Source: Chloroflexota bacterium (lineage in GTDB: Bacteria; Chloroflexota; Limnocylindria; Limnocylindrales; CSP1-4). Taken from it: a stretch of DNA of 32,601 bases. The stretch is taken from NCBI GenBank assembly GCA_003171035.1, contig PMXR01000072.1:1-32601 (forward strand). The letters run 5' to 3'. Positions 26,261-32,601 of this stretch are shown here, in pieces (the stretch's first letter is position 1; each line of letters opens with the position of its first letter). Both the position numbers and the translations under genes were made by a program. The notes under the pieces were generated by a model, which made no database searches, was not told the origin of the DNA, and saw only the letters and a list, made by a program, of their open reading frames with translations.

Positions 26261-27304
26261 TCAGGCGGCTTCTTCCGGCGCGCGCGACCGCAACACGATG
26301 TGCGTAAACGGAACCCTGATCTCCCGGAAGACTTCAATCGAGACCAGGAATCCCGCGAACAGGAAGATTACGCCCAGCAGCTCGCCCACGAAGAACCCAC
26401 TCGTATCTCCGAATCGATTGAGGCCGCTGGTGATCGCCGGGATCAGGCCCCCCACTGCGATAAGCAGCGTGGCCGGAACGCGGCTGTGCAGCCGGCCGGT
26501 CACTAGCGCCGCGACGGTTCCGGGAATGGACACCGCCAGATTCAGGCAGATCGCGATCGGCGCCAGCAGCAGGTTGGCCGCGTATCGGATGGGCGAGAGG
26601 CTGCGGTCGAGCGAGTAACGGATCAACCGCTTCTTGGGCATGAAGATGTAGGTGCTGTAGATACCGCCCAGGACCAGCGCGAAGGCTCCGGTGATGTTGA
26701 AGAACGGCGTCAGCAGCCGCAAGTACCCGGGAAAGAGTTCTCCGGTGGGGATGTGAGTGACCGGGTCGACGACCCAGCCGGGTGCGGGCAGCCATACCAC
26801 GGCCATCATCACGGCCGAGGCAACGGTCCCGGCGATCATCGCCCCGGCTGCCAGACGCGGCCAGGTCGAGCCGCCGCGGAAGGTGTCGACGACGATGGCT
26901 GCGGCCAGCACCGCGGCGATCGCGAAGTACAGGACCGGGGCGATGCCGCTGTCAGCGTAGTGGTACTTGGACTGGGTAAGCGCGGTGAAGAGACCGGCCA
27001 GGAATAGCGAGCCGGCGAAGGCGTAGCCGAAGCGGGTCTTGCCGAGCAGCAGCACGGTGCCGAGGCCGAGCCAGCCGGCGACCCATATCGCGCCGATCAG
27101 ATACCACGCCCGATACAGGGGCTCGGACCAGCCGAAGGCGCCGCCCAGGAATTCGGTGCCGGCCGACAGGCCGTACCACAGCATGCCGATCGCCCAGACG
27201 GCCTGGTACGACCGCCGCTTCTCGAGCCACTGGTCGAAGAGCAGCGCAAAGAAGACGAAGCTCAACAACGACGAGCAGAACGGCAGAGCGGCGTTGAGGT
27301 TCAA
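26261..27304 (-). CDS. Hypothetical multi-TM membrane protein
   Basis: 347 aa, about 9 hydrophobic segments; TTG start with GGAGG SD at 6-nt spacing; 32 nt upstream of BrkB copy 2, same strand. Confidence 0.75.
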   Translation of the reverse strand: MNLNAALPFCSSLLSFVFFALLFDQWLEKRRSYQAVWAIGMLWYGLSAGTEFLGGAFGWSEPLYRAWYLIGAIWVAGWLGLGTVLLLGKTRFGYAFAGSLFLAGLFTALTQSKYHYADSGIAPVLYFAIAAVLAAAIVVDTFRGGSTWPRLAAGAMIAGTVASAVMMAVVWLPAPGWVVDPVTHIPTGELFPGYLRLLTPFFNITGAFALVLGGIYSTYIFMPKKRLIRYSLDRSLSPIRYAANLLLAPIAICLNLAVSIPGTVAALVTGRLHSRVPATLLIAVGGLIPAITSGLNRFGDTSGFFVGELLGVIFLFAGFLVSIEVFREIRVPFTHIVLRSRAPEEAA

Positions 27305-27528
27305 GGCAATCCTCCGGGACGACGGCGGTGGCCGGATGGCGGGCGAGTCTGATTATGGGCGAAAGGCTCGGGCGGCGCGATCGCGGCGCGATGCCGGGGG
27401 CTCCAAGCGAAATCGGCCGGTGTCGTGGAGCCGACAACAACCGGTTACCGGCGTGCCTAAGATTGCGGTCGGGGTAGCGCTCGGCCGGGGTTGTGGGATC
27501 CGGCACGGCAACAGGGGAGCGATCAGAC

Positions 27529-30500
27529 ATGGCAGACGGGGAACCCGATTCTGACGAGCTGGCGCGGCGGCTCGCGGAGCTGACTCAACGAATCTCGGAA
27601 CTCGAGACACGGATCTCCGAGTTGGAGTCGCGGCCGGCCGATCCGTCCGCTCGCACGCAGGACGCGGGTCAGCCGCCGGCCCAACCGTACCCGTGGCAAG
27701 GCGGCTGGCAGGCCCAAGGCCCATGGCAACAGCCGTGGCCGCCGGCGCCACCGCAGCAACCGTGGTGGCAACACCCCGTGGGCCAGCCCACTGCCCCGCC
27801 CGTCCCGCCGCAGCAACCCGCACCGGCCCCACAGCGCCCGGTTGCGCCACCGTACCCGGTTGCGCCGCAGCCGCAGCCGCCTGCGCCCTGGCCCGTGCCC
27901 GCGACCCCGGCCGCCCCGGTTCGGGCCGCGGCAGCAGCGCCGGCCCGACAGCCGGCCGCCTACGCCCCGAGCCAATCGACGGCAGATGAGTTGCGGGTCT
28001 CGCTCGCGTCGTTGCGCGACCTGGAGTCGCGGCTGACCGGCCGGCTTCTCGCCTGGGTCGGGTCGGCCGCCGTCGTCCTCGGATCGGTCTTCTTCCTGAG
28101 CCTGGCATTCAGCCGCGGCTGGATCGGACCGGAAGGCCGGGTGGCGCTGGGGCTCGCCGGCGGGGCAGCGTTCGTCGCCGCCGGAGCGTGGTTGTTCGGG
28201 CGCCGCCAGGCATCGCTGGGCCACGTACTCGTTGCCGTCGGACTCGGCGTCGTGTCGCTGTCTCTGTTCGCAGGAACGCGCTATTACTCGCTCTACCCGC
28301 CTGAGACCGCCCTCGCCGGATCGTTCGTGGCCGCTGTTGTGGCCGCGGCGGTGGCGATTCGGGTCAAGTCCGAGACGGTCGCTATCTTCGGGTTGCTCGC
28401 TATCGCCGCCGCGCCGCCGATCATGGGAGCCGGAGCCAACGCCGTCACGATCGCCTTCCTGGCAGTGACCGTCGTGGGTACCACCGTGGTGTCTCTGGCC
28501 AGGTCATGGCGCTGGCTGCCGCCGACGGCGTTCCTGATCACCGCGCCGCAACTCGTCTTCTGGCTGAGTGTCAAACCCGACGCCCCGACGGCGGTCGTCG
28601 CTCTCGCCGCCTACTGGCTGCTTCACGCCGTTGCCGCCTCGGCCGACGAGCTGCGTAGCCGGCACGGCGAGGACGACGCGGAGGTCCGCGCGGAAGCGCT
28701 CTTCCTGATCAACTCGATCCTCGCGATCGGCGGTGGGTTGTGGGTTCTGTCCGGCAATCTGGCCGCGTGGCAGGGGGCCTACGTGGCCGCCGCGTCCGTG
28801 GCGCACTTCGCCTTCGGCGCTTACTTCGTGTGGCGCCGTGGCGACAAATACCCGTTCGGGCTGCTGATCAACGCCATAGGTGTCACGGCCGTAGCCCTCG
28901 CCGTCGAGCGCCAGTTCGACGGTCCGGCGGTTGCGGTGGGCTGGGCGATCGAAGGCGCTGTATTGGCGGCGATCTTCGGCTTCCGCAAAAACGACTATGC
29001 CGGCGGAGCGGCCGCTATCCTCGGAACGCTGGCCGTCGCCCACCTTGGTGAGTACGAATTCCCCTGGCTCCACTGGACACTGCAGGGGACAACCGGTTCC
29101 GGCACCTTCCCGTTCGCAGACCAGGCCGGGCTGGCCCTCGCCGGTCTGCTGCTCTCCGGACTCGCGGCTGGGTGGCTGTGCCGGAGGGCCGACGTCCGAG
29201 TTGCACTGCTGATCGCCGGCTCGTTGCTCGTGGCTTACGCGCTGCCCTTCGAAGTCTCCGGTACCGCTCTTGTGGCCGCCTGGGCGGCCGAAGGAGTGGC
29301 GCTCGCCGCCGTCTGGGGTTTCCGGCGCGACGACTACCTGGGCCTGACGGCGATGCTGCTCGGAACCGGCGCCCTCGTCCACTTCTGCTCGTACGAATAC
29401 GCGCTGGCCGACTGGACGCTGAACGGCGCCACTCGCGCCGGGGCGTTCCCCTTTGCCAACTCGGCGGGTTTGGCCCTCGCCTGCCTGCTGGCCGCCGGAT
29501 TCGCCGCCGCCATCCTGGCCAGGAGCCGCGAAGTTCGAACCGGCCTGCTGGTCGCGGGTTCGCTGGTCGTCGCCTATGCTCTGCCGTTCGAACTGTCGGG
29601 AACTGCGCTCGTGGCCGCCTGGTCGGCCGAGGTCGTGGCCCTGGTCGCGATCTGCGGCTTCCGCCCCAACGCGTACGTCGGCGTCGCCGCGGCCGTCGCC
29701 GGCGCGCTGGCCGTCGCCCATCTCGGCGCCTACGAATTCCCGTGGCTCCAATGGACGTTGCGCGGCGTCGCCGGTCCCGGACCCTTTGCGTTCGCCGATG
29801 CCGCGGGTCTGGCCCTTGCATGTGTGCTGCTCGCCGCCGTTCTGAGCGGCCTGCTATCACGCAACCACAGCGCTCGCTGCGGGCTGACTGCCGGCGGACT
29901 GCTGCTGGTCGCCTATTCGCTGCCGTTCGAACTCTCGGGCGTGGCACTCGTCGCCGGCTGGTCGGCCCTGCTGCCGGTCGCGATGGCGGCCGAAGGCCTC
30001 CTGGACATGCTGCCCGGAGTGCCTGCGTCGCGAGCGACCCTGCGCAAGGTGCCCATGCTGCTGATGAACCAGGTTCACTGGCCTGATTCGCCGCTCCTGG
30101 CCGCGATGGCTTCGGCCGTTCTTGCAGTGGCCCACATGGGCGCGTACGAGATGCCGATTTCGTCGACAAGCGCGATCGTGATCCCGGCAGTCCCGTTCGC
30201 GGATCTCGCGGCGGCGTCGGCGGCGATCGGCATCGCGTCCTTCCTGGCCGCGTCCCGGATTACCGCCCGGCCCGACCTTCGCGTCGGTGGGATCGTGGTT
30301 GCCGCCGCGCTGGCCGCCTACACGAGCTACTTCGAACTGGCCCTGCCGTTTGCGGTCGTGGCCTGGTGTGCGCTCGCGATCGCGATCGGCAGCCTGCCCT
30401 TCTGGATGAAGTACGCGTGGCAGACATACCCGCTGGCGGGTTCGATCTTCGTAGCTGCCTCGATCTTCGCCGTCATGGGGCAAATCGACCCGGTCGAACG

Positions 30501-31047
30501 ACTCGGGGTTCGGGCCGGCGTGGCTCTGACCGGGACGTGGTTCGCCATCGACGCGGTCCTGGCGATCGGGGCGACCGCGCTGGCCGTCGCCGCGGCCGCG
30601 GCATACCTGCCCCTGCCCAAGGCCACCAGAGCCACTCTGGCGACCGCGGTCGGCGTGGCGCTGGTCTACCTGGCCTCGACTCTGCTGGTTGACTTCTTCC
30701 AGCGCCAGGTCGGCGGCCACGTCGCCCTCGAGGAACTGCAGAAGCAGGCTCAGGTCTCCGTCTCGATCCTGTGGGGGTTGATCGGGATGGGCGTCTTCCT
30801 GGCGGGGTTGATCGGCTGGCGCCAGGGCGTGCGCGAGGCCGGGCTCGGTTTGCTCGCGCTCGCCACGGGCAAGGTGTTCCTATTCGATTTGAGCTACCTG
30901 GATGTCGCCTACCGCGTTCTGTCGTTGATCGGCCTCGGACTGCTGCTCCTCGTCGGCGCCTTCGCCTATCAGTCGTTGAAGCCGCGACGCCCCACCCAGG
31001 CGGGTGAGGCGCCGGAGAAGCCGACCGGAGAAGTGCCGGCCCCATAG
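27529..31047 (+). CDS. Giant DUF2339-like polytopic membrane protein with N-terminal coiled coil and Pro/Gln/Trp-rich linker
   Basis: ATG 27529 with AGGGGAG SD; heptad-like LAELTQRISELETRISELESR, PPAQPYPWQGGWQAQGPWQQPWPP linker, LRDLESRLTGRLLAWVGSAAVVLGSVFFLSLAFSRGWIGPEGRVALG (DUF2339 hallmark), then many TMs. Confidence 0.88.
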   Translation: MADGEPDSDELARRLAELTQRISELETRISELESRPADPSARTQDAGQPPAQPYPWQGGWQAQGPWQQPWPPAPPQQPWWQHPVGQPTAPPVPPQQPAPAPQRPVAPPYPVAPQPQPPAPWPVPATPAAPVRAAAAAPARQPAAYAPSQSTADELRVSLASLRDLESRLTGRLLAWVGSAAVVLGSVFFLSLAFSRGWIGPEGRVALGLAGGAAFVAAGAWLFGRRQASLGHVLVAVGLGVVSLSLFAGTRYYSLYPPETALAGSFVAAVVAAAVAIRVKSETVAIFGLLAIAAAPPIMGAGANAVTIAFLAVTVVGTTVVSLARSWRWLPPTAFLITAPQLVFWLSVKPDAPTAVVALAAYWLLHAVAASADELRSRHGEDDAEVRAEALFLINSILAIGGGLWVLSGNLAAWQGAYVAAASVAHFAFGAYFVWRRGDKYPFGLLINAIGVTAVALAVERQFDGPAVAVGWAIEGAVLAAIFGFRKNDYAGGAAAILGTLAVAHLGEYEFPWLHWTLQGTTGSGTFPFADQAGLALAGLLLSGLAAGWLCRRADVRVALLIAGSLLVAYALPFEVSGTALVAAWAAEGVALAAVWGFRRDDYLGLTAMLLGTGALVHFCSYEYALADWTLNGATRAGAFPFANSAGLALACLLAAGFAAAILARSREVRTGLLVAGSLVVAYALPFELSGTALVAAWSAEVVALVAICGFRPNAYVGVAAAVAGALAVAHLGAYEFPWLQWTLRGVAGPGPFAFADAAGLALACVLLAAVLSGLLSRNHSARCGLTAGGLLLVAYSLPFELSGVALVAGWSALLPVAMAAEGLLDMLPGVPASRATLRKVPMLLMNQVHWPDSPLLAAMASAVLAVAHMGAYEMPISSTSAIVIPAVPFADLAAASAAIGIASFLAASRITARPDLRVGGIVVAAALAAYTSYFELALPFAVVAWCALAIAIGSLPFWMKYAWQTYPLAGSIFVAASIFAVMGQIDPVERLGVRAGVALTGTWFAIDAVLAIGATALAVAAAAAYLPLPKATRATLATAVGVALVYLASTLLVDFFQRQVGGHVALEELQKQAQVSVSILWGLIGMGVFLAGLIGWRQGVREAGLGLLALATGKVFLFDLSYLDVAYRVLSLIGLGLLLLVGAFAYQSLKPRRPTQAGEAPEKPTGEVPAP

Positions 31048-31129
31048 TCGAGGCGAATGGCGATCGATTGGCGCCGCCGCATATTCGGCCGTCGCGCATC
31101 AGGCCGTCGATCCACGTAGAGTTGGCTCC

Positions 31130-31801
31130 ATGACTATCGATTCGACGGCTCGGATTTCCACGATCGCTTTCGACCTGGGCGGCGTGATGATCGACTGGAA
31201 CCCGCGATACCTGTATCGGAAGCTCTTCGGCGCCGACGAAGCCGCCATGGAGCGGTTTCTGGCCGAAATTTGCACGCCGGAGTGGAACGGCCGTTTCGAC
31301 GCCGGCCGCCCATTCGCCGAAGGAATCGCGGAGCTGGCGGCGGACCATCCGGACCAGGCTGAGTTGATCAATGCCTACTGGGATCGCTGGCCCGAGATGC
31401 TGGGCGGCACGCTCGAGGACACGGTTCAGATCATGCGTGAGCTGAAGGCGGCCGGCTATCGAACCTACGCCCTGAGCAATTGGTCGGCCGAGACATTCCG
31501 GACCACGCGCCGGATGTTCCCGTTCCTGGACGAGATGGACGGCGTCGTGATCTCGGGTGAAGTCGGCGTCGGCAAGCCCGACCCGAGGATGTTCCGCGAG
31601 CTGCTTTCGCGCTTCAGCCTGAAGGCCGAGGAGACGGCGTTCATCGACGACTGGGATCTGAACATCGCCGCCGCCGCATCGCTCGGCATCGTCGCCGTCC
31701 CGTTCGTCGATGCCGCCACTTTGCGTGGGGACCTGCGCCGGCTGGGGCTGCCGATCGCCGCGGCGTCCGAGTCCGAGTCCGAGTCGGTGGCGGCGGAGTA
31801 G
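31130..31801 (+). CDS. HAD-superfamily hydrolase (HAD-IA, YihX/DehII-like)
   Basis: FDLGGVMIDWNPRYLYRKLF...ALSNWSAETF...SGEVGVGKPDPRMF...FIDDWDLNIAAAASLGI. Confidence 0.92.
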   Translation: MTIDSTARISTIAFDLGGVMIDWNPRYLYRKLFGADEAAMERFLAEICTPEWNGRFDAGRPFAEGIAELAADHPDQAELINAYWDRWPEMLGGTLEDTVQIMRELKAAGYRTYALSNWSAETFRTTRRMFPFLDEMDGVVISGEVGVGKPDPRMFRELLSRFSLKAEETAFIDDWDLNIAAAASLGIVAVPFVDAATLRGDLRRLGLPIAAASESESESVAAE

Positions 31802-31807
31802 CCCCGA

Positions 31808-32506
31808 GTGACCAACGCCGCGCGAACGCTCGCGAATCTCCCTGATCCTGAGGCGCTGCTTTTCGATCTCGACGGCACGCTCGTCGACACCGTCCCTGTC
31901 AGGGCGGAGGCGTGGCGACGGGCGTTCGCCGGGATCGGCCTGGCGATCGATCCGGCAATTCTGCCGCGGTACATGGGCTCGGACGGCCGCTGGCTGGCCG
32001 GCGAAATCGGCCGGGCCGCCGGGCGCGAGCTGGATTGGGCGGCGCGCGACGAACTCGACCGCTCATCCGGCGCGATCTTCGATGAACTCAACGCGTCGCC
32101 GGCGGTCCTTCCCGGCGCGACCGAACTGCTGACCCTGCTCGAGGCCGGCAGCCTGACGTTCGCGATCGCGACCGCGAGCCAGCCCGGCCAGGTGGCGGTT
32201 TCCGTGGCTGCGTTGCGGCTGCCCGCGCCGCCACGAATCATCGACGGCGGGCACGTCGAACACGCCAAACCTGCCCCGGACCTGCTGCTGGTCGCGGCCG
32301 AGCAGGTGGGCGTGGTGCCGGCAGGTTGTTGGTACGTCGGCGACTCGGCCTGGGACATGATGGCCGGCGCCGCGGCCGGGATGACCGCCGTCGGAGTCAC
32401 GACCGGAGCCACGGACGCGGCCGGCTTGCGGGCGGCCGGTGCCGCGGTGGTTATGGCGGGACTACCGCCACTACTCGACGAACTCCGGCGGCGTGGGTTG
32501 GTCTAG
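31808..32506 (+). CDS. HAD-superfamily hydrolase (HAD-IA, beta-phosphoglucomutase/Gph-like)
   Basis: FDLDGTLVDTVPVRAEAWRRAF...ATASQPGQ...HAKPAPDLLLVAAEQVGV...YVGDSAWDMMAGAAAGM; GTG start 6 nt after the previous stop. Confidence 0.94.
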   Translation: MTNAARTLANLPDPEALLFDLDGTLVDTVPVRAEAWRRAFAGIGLAIDPAILPRYMGSDGRWLAGEIGRAAGRELDWAARDELDRSSGAIFDELNASPAVLPGATELLTLLEAGSLTFAIATASQPGQVAVSVAALRLPAPPRIIDGGHVEHAKPAPDLLLVAAEQVGVVPAGCWYVGDSAWDMMAGAAAGMTAVGVTTGATDAAGLRAAGAAVVMAGLPPLLDELRRRGLV

Positions 32507-32601
32507 CTCTTCGCCGATGGATCGTCGATGCGGCCCATGAAGAGAACGGCCCCGGTCGTGTTCTCCTGAATGAGATATAGGAACGGCTTGTCGATGTGGA
32601 A
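32503..32601 (-). CDS. Serpin (serine protease inhibitor), C-terminal fragment, continues off the right edge
   Basis: Reverse strand from 32601: FHIDKPFLYLIQENTTGAVLFMGRIDDPSAKS-stop, matching the conserved serpin C-terminus (F..(D/N)(H/K)PFLFLIr...tgaiLFmGrv..P). Confidence 0.9.
   Translation of the reverse strand, partial: FHIDKPFLYLIQENTTGAVLFMGRIDDPSAKS

Noticed and set aside
27660-27960. Repetitive CCGCAGCAACCG-like sequence considered as a repeat array
   Set aside because: Explained by in-frame Pro/Gln/Trp-rich coding; no regular spacer structure and not CRISPR.
28504-30169. Long minus-strand ORFs of 415 and 384 aa
   Set aside because: Antisense to the DUF2339-like gene; Arg/Gly/Gln-rich translations without any domain pattern.
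31764-31791. GAGTCC hexamer repeats (SESESES tail of the HAD protein)
   Set aside because: Short in-frame codon repeat at a disordered C-terminus; not an array or mobile element.
1-32601. Phage-defence or mobile-element island
   Set aside because: No transposase, integrase, restriction, toxin-antitoxin or nuclease motifs seen; gene content looks like core metabolism, transport and envelope functions.

Overview
High-GC, gene-dense bacterial chromosomal window. I see no rRNA, tRNA, CRISPR array, transposase or phage module. About 30 of the supplied ORFs look like real genes; most of the others are antisense or shadow ORFs typical of high-GC DNA. Main content, left to right: start of a MacB-like ABC ATPase (partial, -) coupled to a MacA/HlyD adaptor (-); an arrestin-fold-like protein and a small anchored protein (-); a PLP aminotransferase (-); a c-di-GMP cassette (+) of membrane-GAF-EAL protein, 4-TM protein and PilZ/YcgR-like protein; an F420/FMN LLM oxidoreductase with msrB (+); a polar amino-acid ABC importer (SBP-permease-ATPase, +); an alpha/beta hydrolase and an Eis-like acetyltransferase (+); a GT39-like membrane glycosyltransferase and a small CxxC protein (-) separated by a repeat-rich intergenic block; a SIMPL-like secreted protein and a YihY/BrkB protein (+); a small basic protein, DEAD-box helicase, GT4 glycosyltransferase and cold-shock protein (-); two small basic proteins (+); a HExxH minimal metalloprotease (-); an alpha/beta hydrolase (+); a second YihY/BrkB and a membrane protein (-); a giant DUF2339-like membrane protein with exact 113-codon internal periodicity (+); two HAD hydrolases (+); and the C-terminus of a serpin (-, partial) at the right edge. 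Best leads: (1) the edge serpin, absent from the ORF track; (2) a GT4 gene whose conserved N-terminus extends about 33 codons upstream of any ATG/GTG/TTG, with a well-placed Shine-Dalgarno (SD) in front of an ATC codon; (3) the exact 339-nt periodicity in the giant membrane protein; (4) the EAL/TM/PilZ cassette; (5) two convergent gene pairs sharing a CTAG stop overlap; (6) an intergenic mosaic of direct and inverted repeats at 16957-17142. I found nothing I would confidently call a wholly new system.
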